Below, one piece after another: positions 8,519 through 18,878 of a stretch of DNA of 64,000 nt. A model generated the notes under the pieces. It made no database searches and was not told where the DNA came from. It was given only the letters and a program-made list of their open reading frames with translations. The position numbers and the translations under genes were made by a program. The number at the start of each line of letters is the position of its first letter. The stretch's first letter is position 1. Where the stretch lies: contig NZ_CP107869.1 of assembly GCF_036013645.1 (NCBI RefSeq), forward strand, positions 6,262,001-6,326,000, written 5' to 3'. Source of the stretch: Streptomyces sp. NBC_00490 (GTDB lineage Bacteria > Actinomycetota > Actinomycetes > Streptomycetales > Streptomycetaceae).

Positions 8519-9364
8519 TCACACGCCGACCGACTCCCCCTCCACCGGCGCCTCCCCGAACCGCGCCAGCCCCAACGCCCCCACCACCGCGACCAGGAAC
8601 CCCAGCACCGCCAGCCACCCCAGCCCTTCCCGCGTACGGTCCCCCAGCCACACCACCCCCACCAGCGCGGGCCACACCGTCTCCCCGATCACCATCGCGG
8701 CGGTCGCCGCCGTCACCGACCCCCGCTGCAGCGCCGACGTCAGACACAGGAACGCCGCGCCCCCACCCAGCAGCAGGGCGTACGTCGCCGGATTCACGAG
8801 CAGCTCCGACGGCGCGAGCGAGTCGATCAACCGCACCGCCACCTCGACCACCCCGAACCCGAACCCGGCCCCCAGCCCGAGCAGCGACCCCCGCCCCCGC
8901 TCCGGCAGCCGCCCGCCAACGAGCCCGAGCAGCAGCACACCCACGGCGACAGCGAGCATCACGTACTTCAACGCCTCCGGCCCCTCCAGATCCCCCTCCG
9001 TCCCCGACGCGACCCCCAGCATCGCGAGCCCGGCACACACCACCCCCACCGCACCCCACTCCGCCCGGCTCAACCGCACCCGCAGCAACCGCGCCGCGAC
9101 CACCGCGGTCACGGCGAGACTCGACGCCAACGCCGCCCCGACCGCATAGATCGGCACCGACCGCAGCGCCGCGATCTGCAACAGGAACCCCACCCCGTCC
9201 AGCCCCAGCCCCGCCAGATACCGCCACTGCCGCACCGCCCGCAGCAGCAGCGCCGCCTCCCCACCGCCCCCGCTGCCCGCCGCCCGCGCGGCAACCGCCT
9301 GCAACACCGTCGCGGTACCGAAACAGACCGCCGCACCAAGCGCACACACCATCCCAAAGAGCAC
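8519..9364 (-). CDS. DMT/EamA-type membrane transporter
   Basis: A 281-residue protein with nine to ten predicted hydrophobic segments arranged as two EamA-like halves, typical of the drug/metabolite transporter superfamily (MVCALGAAVCFGTATVLQ start, then ALASSLAVTAVVAARLL). The second half includes GSVTAATAAMVIGETVWPALVG. The substrate is unknown. The longest start is GTG at 9364; an in-frame ATG lies at 9352. No Shine-Dalgarno precedes either, and a TACAGT at a -10-like distance from the GTG suggests a leaderless transcript. It is a single gene, divergent from the lipoprotein gene at 9492. Confidence 0.8.
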   Translation of the reverse strand: MLFGMVCALGAAVCFGTATVLQAVAARAAGSGGGGEAALLLRAVRQWRYLAGLGLDGVGFLLQIAALRSVPIYAVGAALASSLAVTAVVAARLLRVRLSRAEWGAVGVVCAGLAMLGVASGTEGDLEGPEALKYVMLAVAVGVLLLGLVGGRLPERGRGSLLGLGAGFGFGVVEVAVRLIDSLAPSELLVNPATYALLLGGGAAFLCLTSALQRGSVTAATAAMVIGETVWPALVGVVWLGDRTREGLGWLAVLGFLVAVVGALGLARFGEAPVEGESVGV

Positions 9365-9491
9365 AAAGCGACTGTAGGGGAGGGGGTGCGACAGGCGGGG
9401 TGCCTGCGTGACGCTTATTACCGATCTCTAGGCTGACCGCCGGACAACCCAGAGCCGAACCACCGGCGACGAACAACGGGGAGACGCGAAA

Positions 9492-9854
9492 ATGGCGGAG
9501 ACACGGCGGCGGCTGCGCTCGAGCACGGTCGTGCTCGGCGGCATGGGAGTCGTCGCGGCGGCACTCACGTCCTGCGGCTCGGAACCCGACCGCCGCTGCG
9601 TCGACCGCGACAGCTACACCTACGAGGGCTACAAGGTCGTCGCCGACAAGAACTGCGACTCCGGCAGCTCCAGTTCCTCCTCGTACGGCAAGAACGGCAA
9701 GAAGAAGACCGGCAGGACCGGCACCGTCGACGCCGCCTGGTACTACGACGCCGACGTCAGCTCCGGCCACGCCGACTACGGCACCTTCAGCAAGAGCGAG
9801 GCCGTGGACCGCGGCGGCTTCGGCTGCTCCAGCGGCGGCAGCGGCGGCGGCTGA
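9492..9854 (+). CDS. Small lipoprotein, YgiB-like partner of the downstream ligase
   Basis: A 120-residue putative lipoprotein. Its signal sequence ends in lipobox LTSC with Cys28 as the lipidation site. The mature part is Ser/Gly-rich with several Cys (RRCVDRD, NCDSG, FGCSSGG) and a low-complexity Gly/Ser tail. RBS GGGGAGA precedes the ATG. It lies 31 bases before a YgiC/YjfC-type ATP-grasp ligase. In enterobacteria the ligase gene ygiC follows ygiB, a small protein rich in Ser/Gly, so this pair appears to be the actinobacterial counterpart. That is a context inference rather than sequence proof. Confidence 0.72.
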   Translation: MAETRRRLRSSTVVLGGMGVVAAALTSCGSEPDRRCVDRDSYTYEGYKVVADKNCDSGSSSSSSYGKNGKKKTGRTGTVDAAWYYDADVSSGHADYGTFSKSEAVDRGGFGCSSGGSGGG

Positions 9855-9885
9855 GCGGCCGCCGGACGACGAGCGGACGCAGACC

Positions 9886-11070
9886 ATGGAACGCCGCACC
9901 ACCGAACCCCGCCCCGGCTGGCAGCGGACCGTCGAGGAACAGGGGCTCATCTATCCCCTCACCCGCTACCCCGACGACTCGCTGCGCCCCTACTGGGACG
10001 AGAGCGCGTACTACGTCTTCTCCCTCGACGAGGTCGAGGCGCTGGAGGAGGTCGTCGAGGAACTCCACCTCATGTGCCTGCGGGCGGCGGACCACATCGT
10101 CACGACCGGCCGCTTCGCCGATCTCGGTATCACCGACCCGCGCGTCGCGGGCGCGGTCGCCGAGGCCTGGCGCCGCCGCGCCGAACTCCCTTCCGTCTAC
10201 GGCCGCTTCGACCTCCGCTACGACGGCACCGGCCCGGCCAAGCTCCTGGAGTACAACGCCGACACCCCCACCTCCCTCGTCGAGGCCGCCTCCCCCCAGT
10301 GGTTCTGGATGGAGGAGCGCTTCCCCGGCGCCGACCAGTGGAACTCCCTCCACGAGCGCCTCATCGCCGCGTGGAAGAAACAGGCCACGCTGCTCCCGCC
10401 CGGCAGCCCCCTGTACTTCGCGTACTCCTCGGCCGACGAACTCGGCGAGGACCTCATGACGGTCGCCTATCTCCAGGAGACCGCCGAGCAGGCCGGCCTG
10501 GACACCGCCTGGATCTCCATGGAGGAGATCGGCTGGGACCCCCTGTCCAGCCGCTTCGTCGACAAGCAACTCCGGTTCATCCGCAGCTGCTTCAAGCTCT
10601 ACCCCTGGGAGTGGCTGACCACCGACCGCTTCGCCGACCACGTCCTCGACACCCTCGACAACGGCGGCGGCACGGGCAGCACCCTGTGGATCGAGCCCGC
10701 CTGGAAGATGCTGCTGAGCAACAAGGCGCTCCTGGCGATCCTCTGGGAGCTGTACCCGGGCCACCCCAACCTCCTCCCCGCATACCTGGACGGGCCACGG
10801 GAGTTGGCCGATTCCCAGGGGTACGTCGCCAAGCCCCTGCTGGGCCGCGAGGGCGCCGGCGTGACGATCCACGAACCCGGCGCCGTGCCCGTTGAGCGCG
10901 AAGAACCCTGCTGCTACCAGGAGTTGTCCCTCCTGCCGGACTTCGACGGCAACCGTGTCGTCCTCGGCGCCTGGGTCGTCGAGAACGAGTCCGCGGGCCT
11001 CGGCATCCGCGAGTCGTCCGGACCGGTGACTGACGCATACGCGCGCTTCCTGCCCCACGTGATCCTCTGA
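9886..11070 (+). CDS. Glutathionylspermidine synthase family ATP-grasp ligase (YgiC/YjfC-like)
   Basis: A 394-residue protein matching the synthetase half of glutathionylspermidine synthase. Features are the N-terminal region with TYWD-like RPYWDESAYYVFS, the substrate/ATP region RFDLRYDGTGPAKLLEYNADTPTS, and the C-terminal ATP-grasp signature KPLLGREGAGV followed by YQELSLLP. Family enzymes ligate a carboxylate to an amine with ATP. Actinobacteria generally lack glutathione, so the real substrates are probably different and unknown. It follows the lipoprotein gene by 31 bases and is probably cotranscribed with it. Confidence 0.88.
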   Translation: MERRTTEPRPGWQRTVEEQGLIYPLTRYPDDSLRPYWDESAYYVFSLDEVEALEEVVEELHLMCLRAADHIVTTGRFADLGITDPRVAGAVAEAWRRRAELPSVYGRFDLRYDGTGPAKLLEYNADTPTSLVEAASPQWFWMEERFPGADQWNSLHERLIAAWKKQATLLPPGSPLYFAYSSADELGEDLMTVAYLQETAEQAGLDTAWISMEEIGWDPLSSRFVDKQLRFIRSCFKLYPWEWLTTDRFADHVLDTLDNGGGTGSTLWIEPAWKMLLSNKALLAILWELYPGHPNLLPAYLDGPRELADSQGYVAKPLLGREGAGVTIHEPGAVPVEREEPCCYQELSLLPDFDGNRVVLGAWVVENESAGLGIRESSGPVTDAYARFLPHVIL

Positions 11071-11114
11071 CGCGACAGAATGATCGACCCGTGACGAACG
11101 GAGAGGGGCGATCG

Positions 11115-11930
11115 GTGAGCGACACGGCCACGGTGGAGAACGGATACGTCTTCGACCCGTCCTGGGAGCGCGAGCACAGCCGGCTCAGCGCGCTGGAGGA
11201 GATCTACGACAGCCAGAGCCGGCACCGGCTCACCGAGCTGGGAGTCGCCGAGGGCTGGCGATGTCTGGAGGTGGGCTGCGGCGCCGGCAGCATCGCCCGC
11301 TGGCTGGCCCGGCAGGTCGGCGCCGCGGGGCGGGTGCTCGCCGTCGACCTCGACACACGCTTCGCCGCGGCCCACACCTTGTCCAACCTGGAGGTGCGCC
11401 GGCACGACATCCTCGCGGACCGGCTCCCCGACGCCCCCTTCGACCTCGTGCACGCACGGGCCGTGGTGGAACACCTCTCCGACCGTGACGAGGCGCTGCG
11501 GCGCATGGTCGCCGCGACCCGGCCCGGAGGCTGGGTGGTCGTGGAGGACTTCGACATCGACGGGCCGATGTACCCGGCCGCCGCCCGCTACTACCCGCCT
11601 CAGTACATGGAGGTGGCCGAACGCCTCGGACGCGCGCTGCGGGCCGCCTTCGGCGCCGCGGGGGTGGACCCCGGCACCGGCCGACGCCTGCCGCAGGCCC
11701 TGACGGACGCCGGGCTGACCGAGGTCGGGGCGGAGGTCTACGCGCCCGTCCTGACCGGCGGCTCCGCGGCCTTCTTCCCTCTCACCCTGCGATCCCTGCG
11801 GCCACGGCTCCTGGAGACGGGCGAGGTGAGCGACGCGGACATCGAGGAGGTGATCACCCTGACGAAGCTCCAGGGAAGCACCTACATCCCCAACTTCATG
11901 GTCCTCGCCTGGGGCCGCAAGCCGTCCTGA
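11115..11930 (+). CDS. Class I SAM-dependent methyltransferase
   Basis: A protein of about 271 residues with a Rossmann methyltransferase fold. Motif I is LEVGCGAGSIARWLA, the acidic end of strand 2 is AVDLD, motif II/III is DLVHARAVVEHLSD and post-motif is ATRPGGWVVVEDFD. The target is unknown. I prefer the GTG at 11115, which is preceded by a good Shine-Dalgarno (GGAGAGGGG); a GTG at 11091 would add eight residues without a ribosome site. It follows the ligase gene by 44 bases and could belong to the same transcript. Confidence 0.85.
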   Translation: MSDTATVENGYVFDPSWEREHSRLSALEEIYDSQSRHRLTELGVAEGWRCLEVGCGAGSIARWLARQVGAAGRVLAVDLDTRFAAAHTLSNLEVRRHDILADRLPDAPFDLVHARAVVEHLSDRDEALRRMVAATRPGGWVVVEDFDIDGPMYPAAARYYPPQYMEVAERLGRALRAAFGAAGVDPGTGRRLPQALTDAGLTEVGAEVYAPVLTGGSAAFFPLTLRSLRPRLLETGEVSDADIEEVITLTKLQGSTYIPNFMVLAWGRKPS

Positions 11931-12023
11931 CCCGGCCTGCCGCAGGGGCCCGGAGCAGGGTGATTCCTCGCTCGCATGGTGGACGCGGGCCCTCCCGCGT
12001 CCGGGCCGGCCGGTAGGGTGGCC

Positions 12024-12103
12024 GACGGGCCGTGACTGGCGCGCTGGGATGGGACGGACCATCGGGGAGCGGCCCGTGTGTGACCGAGTGCCGTGCGCCT
12101 GGG
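12024..12103 (+). promoter_or_regulatory. ZTP/ZMP riboswitch (pfl motif) upstream of glyA
   Basis: The pfl-motif core is readable: GGGCC (12027-12031), CGTGACTGGC, then GGGATGGGAC, GGGGAGC and the 3' piece GTGCGCCTGGGC. Two tertiary-consistent pairings are visible: P1, GGGCC with GGCCC (12071-12075), and the pseudoknot, GGCGC (12038-12042) with GCGCC (12095-12099). pfl RNAs sense the purine intermediate ZMP/ZTP, which accumulates when 10-formyl-tetrahydrofolate is short, and switch on one-carbon genes such as glyA. The aptamer ends about 50 bases before the glyA start. I see no obvious intrinsic terminator, so the output mechanism is open. Confidence 0.9.
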
Positions 12104-12152
12104 CCGAACCGTGAATCGTGACCGCAACCGCCACGCCATCCGGAGGCCGCAC

Positions 12153-13604
12153 ATGTCGGACCAGCAGCCCCTCTCCACCGAGTCCACCGCCTTCCGCGCC
12201 GCCCTCGACGTGATCCGTGCCGTCGAGCCGCGCGTCGCCGACGCCATCGGCCAGGAGGTCCACGATCAGCGCGAGATGCTCAAGCTGATCGCCTCCGAGA
12301 ACTACGCCTCCCCGGCCACCCTCCTCGCGATGGGCAACTGGTTCAGCGACAAGTACGCCGAGGGCACCATCGGCCGCCGCTTCTACGCCGGCTGCCGCAA
12401 CGTCGACACCGTGGAGTCGCTCGCCGCCGAGCACGCCAGGGAGCTCTTCGGCGCCCGCCACGCCTACGTCCAGCCGCACTCCGGCATCGACGCCAACCTC
12501 GTCGCCTTCTGGTCCGTCCTCGCCGACCGCGTCGAGGTCCCCTTCCTGGCGAAGGCGGGCGCCCGCCAGGTCAACGACCTCACCGACGCCGACTGGGCCG
12601 AACTCCGTCAGGCCTTCGGCAACCAGCGCATGCTCGGCATGTCCCTGGACGCCGGCGGCCACCTCACCCACGGCTTCCGCCCCAACATCTCCGGCAAGAT
12701 GTTCGACCAGCGCTCCTACGGCACGGACCCGGCCACCGGGCTGATCGACTACGAGGCGCTGCGGGTGTCCGCCCGTGAGTTCAAGCCGCTCATCATCGTC
12801 GCCGGCTACTCCGCCTACCCCCGGCTGGTGAACTTCCGCATCATGCGCGAGATCGCCGACGAGGTCGGGGCGACCCTGATGGTGGACATGGCGCACTTCG
12901 CCGGCCTGGTGGCGGGCAAGGTGCTGACCGGCGACTTCGACCCGGTCCCGCACGCCCAGATCGTCACCACCACCACCCACAAGTCGCTGCGCGGCCCGCG
13001 CGGCGGCATGGTCCTGTGCGACGACTCCCTCAAGGACCAGGTCGACCGCGGCTGCCCGATGGTCCTCGGCGGCCCGCTCCCGCACGTCATGGCCGCGAAG
13101 GCGGTGGCGCTGGCCGAGGCCCGCCAGCCCTCCTTCCAGGACTACGCCCAGCGCATCGTCGACAACTCCCGCGCCCTCGCCGAGGGTCTGATGCGACGCG
13201 GCGCCACCCTCGTCACCGGCGGCACCGACAACCACCTCAACCTGATCGACGTCGCCTCCTCCTACGGCCTCACCGGCCGCCAGGCCGAGGCCGCCCTCCT
13301 CGACTCCGGCATCGTCACCAATCGCAACGCGATCCCGGCCGACCCCAACGGCGCCTGGTACACCTCCGGCATCCGCATCGGCACCCCCGCCCTCACCACC
13401 CGTGGTCTGGGCACCGCCGAGATGGACGAGGTCGCCGGCCTCATCGACCGTGTCCTGACCACCACCGAGCCGGGCACCACCAAGTCGGGCGCCCCCTCCA
13501 AGGCGGCCCACATCCTCGACGCCAAGGTCGCGGAGGAGATCTCCCACCGCGCCACCGACCTCGTGGCCGGCTTCCCGCTCTACCCCGAGATCGACCTGGG
13601 CTGA
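12153..13604 (+). CDS. glyA: Serine hydroxymethyltransferase
   Basis: A 483-residue PLP enzyme converting serine and tetrahydrofolate to glycine and 5,10-methylene-tetrahydrofolate. Characteristic stretches are [11 protein letters not shown], the active-site region [14 protein letters not shown] and the PLP lysine motif [14 protein letters not shown] with Lys277. It is about 60 residues longer than the common ~420-residue bacterial enzyme, with extra sequence near the N-terminus and in the middle ([14 protein letters not shown] region). The start is ATG at 12153 with CGGAGG ten bases upstream; a start at 12093 would lie inside the riboswitch. The ZTP riboswitch predicts induction under folate/purine stress. 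Confidence 0.95.
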   Translation: MSDQQPLSTESTAFRAALDVIRAVEPRVADAIGQEVHDQREMLKLIASENYASPATLLAMGNWFSDKYAEGTIGRRFYAGCRNVDTVESLAAEHARELFGARHAYVQPHSGIDANLVAFWSVLADRVEVPFLAKAGARQVNDLTDADWAELRQAFGNQRMLGMSLDAGGHLTHGFRPNISGKMFDQRSYGTDPATGLIDYEALRVSAREFKPLIIVAGYSAYPRLVNFRIMREIADEVGATLMVDMAHFAGLVAGKVLTGDFDPVPHAQIVTTTTHKSLRGPRGGMVLCDDSLKDQVDRGCPMVLGGPLPHVMAAKAVALAEARQPSFQDYAQRIVDNSRALAEGLMRRGATLVTGGTDNHLNLIDVASSYGLTGRQAEAALLDSGIVTNRNAIPADPNGAWYTSGIRIGTPALTTRGLGTAEMDEVAGLIDRVLTTTEPGTTKSGAPSKAAHILDAKVAEEISHRATDLVAGFPLYPEIDLG

Positions 13605-13813
13605 CCAACGCTCTTTTGAGTTGTCAAAGACCGGCGACTCTCACGGATCGGTCGGATCAGTCAGATCGATCAGCTCGACGAGTTCCTGACGTGGCTCCTC
13701 CCGCGGCGGTCCGGCTCCCTGCCGGCCCGCCGCGCGGCGTTTCAGCGGCCCCCGTCGACCCCGGTCGCGACCCCGACGACCGGCCCCACCCCCGGGACCC
13801 CGGAAGCAAGCCC

Positions 13814-14560
13814 TCACACATCCCGCAGTTCCTGCCGAGGCCCCGGCTCCCGCACCCTCCGCCGTCGCAGCGCCGGCACCTCCGGCAGCCGCGTGGCGAA
13901 AGGCCGCAGCACCAGCGCCAGCACCGCCCCGGCCGCGAGGCCCGGCAGCGCCCACCACCAGTCGGCGCCGTCTCCCGATCCGGGCCGCTGGGCCGGGGCC
14001 GCCGCGGGCGCCGACTCGGTGGCCTTGGTCGGCTCCGTGCCGTACATGTCCCAGGGCGGTGGGTAATCCACCGAGTAGTCACCGTCGGCGGCCTCGCCCA
14101 TCACGCCCAGCTTCTCGAGGAGCCCGCGGAGGACGGCCGGCTGTTCGGCGCGGTGCCAGGTGCCGTTCGTCGACGCGTCCAGATTCGCCGCCGTGTGTAT
14201 CCAGACCGCCGCGGAGTCCACCGCCGGATGGACCCGGTCGACCCGCCACGGCGTCACGTCGTGCAGCATCCAGGTGACATTGATCTGTGGGCTGGCGGCC
14301 AGGTCGGCCTCGGGCGGCTTGTCCGCCGTGCCCGCGCCCGGTTCGCCGAGAAGCCGCTGCAACTCGCCGTACTTCGTGTCGGAGTGGTAGAGCGAGGCCG
14401 TCTCCGTACTCTCCGGCGAGACGATCAGCACGCTCGTCGGCCCACCGGCCGAAGCGGGCCCGGCGCCCCACAGGGCCAGTCCGAGCGCGGCCGCCACCGC
14501 CCCTGCCAGCGCCCCGAGTCGACGCCGCCCACCCCTCCAACCGCTCGTCCGCCTGTGCAT
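13814..14560 (-). CDS. Secreted/membrane-anchored protein of unknown function in an ECF sigma locus
   Basis: A 248-residue protein with a Sec signal peptide (long Arg-rich n-region, LGALAGAVAAALGLALWG core, cleavage near AGPASAG). The exported domain runs to about residue 185 (SVLIVSPESTETASLYHSDTKYGELQ..., then NVTWMLHDVTPWRVDRVHP). A single C-terminal transmembrane helix (WWWALPGLAAGAVLALVL) precedes a basic cytoplasmic tail. The topology is therefore outside-facing with a membrane anchor. It lies 106 bases downstream of the putative anti-sigma partner on the same strand, so it is probably part of the same unit. No function is recognised. Confidence 0.8.
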   Translation of the reverse strand: MHRRTSGWRGGRRRLGALAGAVAAALGLALWGAGPASAGGPTSVLIVSPESTETASLYHSDTKYGELQRLLGEPGAGTADKPPEADLAASPQINVTWMLHDVTPWRVDRVHPAVDSAAVWIHTAANLDASTNGTWHRAEQPAVLRGLLEKLGVMGEAADGDYSVDYPPPWDMYGTEPTKATESAPAAAPAQRPGSGDGADWWWALPGLAAGAVLALVLRPFATRLPEVPALRRRRVREPGPRQELRDV

Positions 14561-14666
14561 CAGAACCCCCTACCAGCCGCTGCGGTACGGCCCGCCCCCG
14601 TCTCTGCGAGCCGTGTGTCACTTCTGGTACACCGCCCGGCCCGCCGGGGTTCCCACCCCGACCGCA

Positions 14667-15621
14667 CTATTTCGGGGACTTCTCCAGCGACTTCGCGATC
14701 TCCACCGCCCGCGTCCGTGACGCCACGCCCTCCAGCCGCAGCGTCACGTCCTCGGTGCCCGTCCCATGGCTCCACAACAGGGTCGGCCCGGCGGTCCGCT
14801 CGGTGCGGGTGTATCGCTCCCCGCCCGCGTCCACCAGCCAGAAGCTCAGCAGGTGGGGGCGCGGAAACCACAGAGCCGTGTCGTTCGCCCCGCCGAAATC
14901 CTCGGGGTCGGCGCCCAGGGAGATCCACTCCGGCTGCTCGCGCACGGTCTTGGTGAAGGCGATGTCCAGTCCGGCCGCGAACTGGTCCAGCCGGATCGTC
15001 CTCCCCCGCTCACGCCAGCACAGGGCGACCACGGTCCGCCCCCGCGGCTCCGCGGTCACCGTCACCGCGTCCGGGCTGCCGAGCGTGTCCGGAACCAGCG
15101 GCGCGAACCCGGCCCGCCGCTCGGCCTGCGCGAGGGACACCGAGCGGCCGCAGCCGGGCACCTCGGCGCCGGGCGAGGGCGTCGCCGACGGGTCGTACCG
15201 CACCTCGACCCCGGCGAAGCCGAACCAGTCGTAGACCGCGGCCCGCACCGGCGGGGTGAGCACGAGCACCGTCAGCAGGCCGCACAGCGCCGCGCTCAGG
15301 GAGCGCCACCGCATCCGCGTCCAGCGCCGGACCGCGGTGAGCCGCTCACGGACGGGTGGCGGCTCGGCCACCGGGACCGGCACCTGCTCGGCGAGTATCT
15401 GCCCGAGCACCCGCTCGACCATGGTCTCGGAGCCGACGGGTCCGCCGCCCTCGTCGCCCCCGGGCGCGTCCAGTGACCTGCCCAGCGCCCGCAGCTCCTC
15501 CGGCAGCCGGGAATCACCGCCCCGCGACGCCCGCCCACGGCCACGTCCCCACGGACCCGGACCCCGGCCACCGGCGCCCTCGGGCCCGCGGCCGCCCTCA
15601 CCGCCGTACGGCTCTCGCCTC

Positions 15622-15635
<14 letters not shown>
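14667..15635 (-). CDS. Putative membrane anti-sigma or sigma-associated protein
   Basis: About 322 residues. The N-terminal ~110 residues are cytoplasmic, Gly/Arg/Pro-rich and then helical (ERVLGQILAEQ...RERLTAVRRWTRM). One transmembrane helix follows (SLSAALCGLLTVLVL), then an extracellular domain of about 190 residues including YDWFGFAGVEVRYD and VPGCGRSVSL. It overlaps the 3' end of the ECF sigma gene by 14 bases, the usual arrangement of a sigma factor with its regulator. I see no zinc-binding HxxxCxxC motif, so an anti-sigma role is inferred only from position and topology. Start codons at 15638 (GTG) and 15635 (ATG) are both possible. Confidence 0.75.
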
Positions 15636-17327
<1,692 letters not shown>

Positions 17328-17465
17328 GGCGTAGGCCCGCACACACGTACCACTGGACAGAGCGCTGCACATCACTACGGTTGCGCCTGCCCACAACACA
17401 GCCGTGGCCGTACAGTCGATAGCCGTACGGCCGGGACGAACCCGACAGGAAGACAGGGAGACGAC

Positions 17466-18047
17466 GTGGGGACCGTAACGATCGGCGTGTCGATCGCGGT
17501 CCCGGAGCCTCACGGCAGCCTGCTCCAACAGCTGCGCGCGGGCTTCGGTGACGCCGCGGCTCACGGTATCCCCACGCATGTCACGCTGGTGCCGCCGACC
17601 GAGGTCGAGGACACCGCGCTCCCGGCCATCGAGGCGCATCTGACCGAGGTCGCCGCGGCGGGCCGGCCGTTCCCGATGAAGCTGTCCGGCACGGGTACCT
17701 TCCGGCCCGTGTCGCCGGTGGTGTTCGTCCAGGTCGCGGAGGGCGCCGAGGCCTGCACCTGGCTGCAGAAGCAGGTGCGTGACGCGTCCGGGCCGGTGGC
17801 GCGTGAGCTGCAGTTCCCGTACCACCCGCATGTGACCGTCGCCCACGGCATCGACGACGAGGCGATGGACCGGGCCTACGAAGAGCTCGGTGACTTCACC
17901 GCCGAGTGGCCCTGCACGGGCTTCGCTCTGTATGAGCAGGGCGCCGACGGAGTGTGGCGCAAGCTGCGCACGTACGCCTTCGGGGGAGCCGTCGTGCCGC
18001 CGCAGGGCTCGGCGCCCGCGGAGTCGCGCAGTTTCCCGCGCCCCTGA
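17466..18047 (+). CDS. 2'-5' RNA ligase superfamily (LigT-like 2H phosphoesterase) protein
   Basis: A 193-residue protein with the duplicated HxT motifs of 2H phosphoesterases: PTHVTLVPP near residue 38 and HPHVTVAHG near residue 122. Family members cleave or form 2'-5' or cyclic 2',3' phosphodiester bonds in RNA; the cellular substrate is unknown. It starts with GTG at 17466 with GGGAGA nine bases upstream. It is a stand-alone gene downstream of trpS. Its stop codon lies in the loop of a strong hairpin. Confidence 0.88.
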   Translation: MGTVTIGVSIAVPEPHGSLLQQLRAGFGDAAAHGIPTHVTLVPPTEVEDTALPAIEAHLTEVAAAGRPFPMKLSGTGTFRPVSPVVFVQVAEGAEACTWLQKQVRDASGPVARELQFPYHPHVTVAHGIDDEAMDRAYEELGDFTAEWPCTGFALYEQGADGVWRKLRTYAFGGAVVPPQGSAPAESRSFPRP

Positions 18048-18056
18048 AGGGGCGCG
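18037..18056. terminator. Perfect 8-bp hairpin with a TGAA loop containing a stop codon
   Basis: CGCGCCCC (18037-18044) pairs perfectly with GGGGCGCG (18049-18056) around the loop TGAA. The TGA stop codon of the RNA-ligase-like gene is bases 18045-18047, inside the loop. It lies between convergent genes and can serve both strands. Confidence 0.65.
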
Positions 18057-18072
18057 TCCACCGCGCCGGGGC

Positions 18073-18828
18073 TCAGATCGGCAGCCTTCGGAACAGCTCT
18101 CGCGGTACGTGCCGCAGGGCCGACATCACCACGCGCAGCACCCCCGGCACCCACACCGTCTCCGAGCGGCGCCGCAGACCCAGTTCGATCGCCGTCGCCA
18201 CCGCCTCCGGTGTCGTCGCCAGTGGTGCCTCCGGCAGGCCCGCCGTCATCTTCGACCGCACGAACCCGGGGCGTACGACCATGACGTGCACGCCGGTGCC
18301 GTGCAGCGCGTCGCCCAGGCCCTGGGTGAAGGCGTCGAGGCCGGCCTTGCTGGAGCCGTAGATGAAGTTCGAGCGACGGGCGCGTTCGCCGGCGACCGAG
18401 GAGAGGACCACCAGGGAGCCGTGGCCCTGGGCCTGCAACGCGCGCGCGGAGACCAGCGCGGCCGACACCCCGCCCGTGTAGTTGGTCTGCGCGACCCGCA
18501 CCGCGCTCGACGGCTCGCGCTCGTCGTGCGCCTGGTCGCCGAGGATCCCGAAGGCGAGCAGCACCATGTCGATGTCGCCCTCCGCGAAGACCTTGCCGAG
18601 GACCGTCTCGTGGGACTCGGGGGCGAGCGCGTCGAAGGCGACGGTGTGTACGTCGGCCCCCAGTGCGCGCAGCTCGGCCGCGGACCGTTCCAGCGCGGGG
18701 GAGGGGCGGCCCGCCAGCCACACCGTGCGGCAGCGGCGGGCGACGAGGCGGCGCGCGGTGGCCAGCGCGATCTCGGACGTGCCGCCGAGGACGAGCAGGG
18801 ACTGGGGGATGCCGAAGGCGTCCTTCAC
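18073..18828 (-). CDS. DprE2-like short-chain dehydrogenase (decaprenylphospho-2-keto-ribose reductase)
   Basis: A 251-residue SDR. The nucleotide-binding loop is LVLGGTSEIALATARRL, with an N-terminal segment DAFGIPQSLLVLGGTSEI very like mycobacterial DprE2. Catalytic residues are visible as VVLSSVAG (Ser) and YGSSKAG (Tyr, Lys). DprE2 reduces the keto intermediate made by DprE1, finishing epimerisation of decaprenylphosphoryl-ribose to arabinose. It starts with GTG at 18828 after AGGAGCTG. It lies 50 bases downstream of the DprE1-like gene, the same order as in mycobacteria. The prenyl chain length in this host is unknown. Confidence 0.85.
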   Translation of the reverse strand: MKDAFGIPQSLLVLGGTSEIALATARRLVARRCRTVWLAGRPSPALERSAAELRALGADVHTVAFDALAPESHETVLGKVFAEGDIDMVLLAFGILGDQAHDEREPSSAVRVAQTNYTGGVSAALVSARALQAQGHGSLVVLSSVAGERARRSNFIYGSSKAGLDAFTQGLGDALHGTGVHVMVVRPGFVRSKMTAGLPEAPLATTPEAVATAIELGLRRRSETVWVPGVLRVVMSALRHVPRELFRRLPI

Positions 18829-18878
18829 GACAGCAGCTCCTAGAGGTTGCCTGGGGTGAGCGGAAGTTGCCGGGATGG

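Noticed and set aside
10914..13547. An 877-codon minus-strand frame opposite the methyltransferase and glyA
   Set aside because: It is antisense to two clearly real genes and the riboswitch, with shadow-type composition.
13641..13958. Minus-strand frame ending in ELIDLTDPTDP
   Set aside because: It overlaps the 3' end of the membrane protein gene in another frame and has low-complexity composition. The tail reflects a short GATC-rich repeat between genes.
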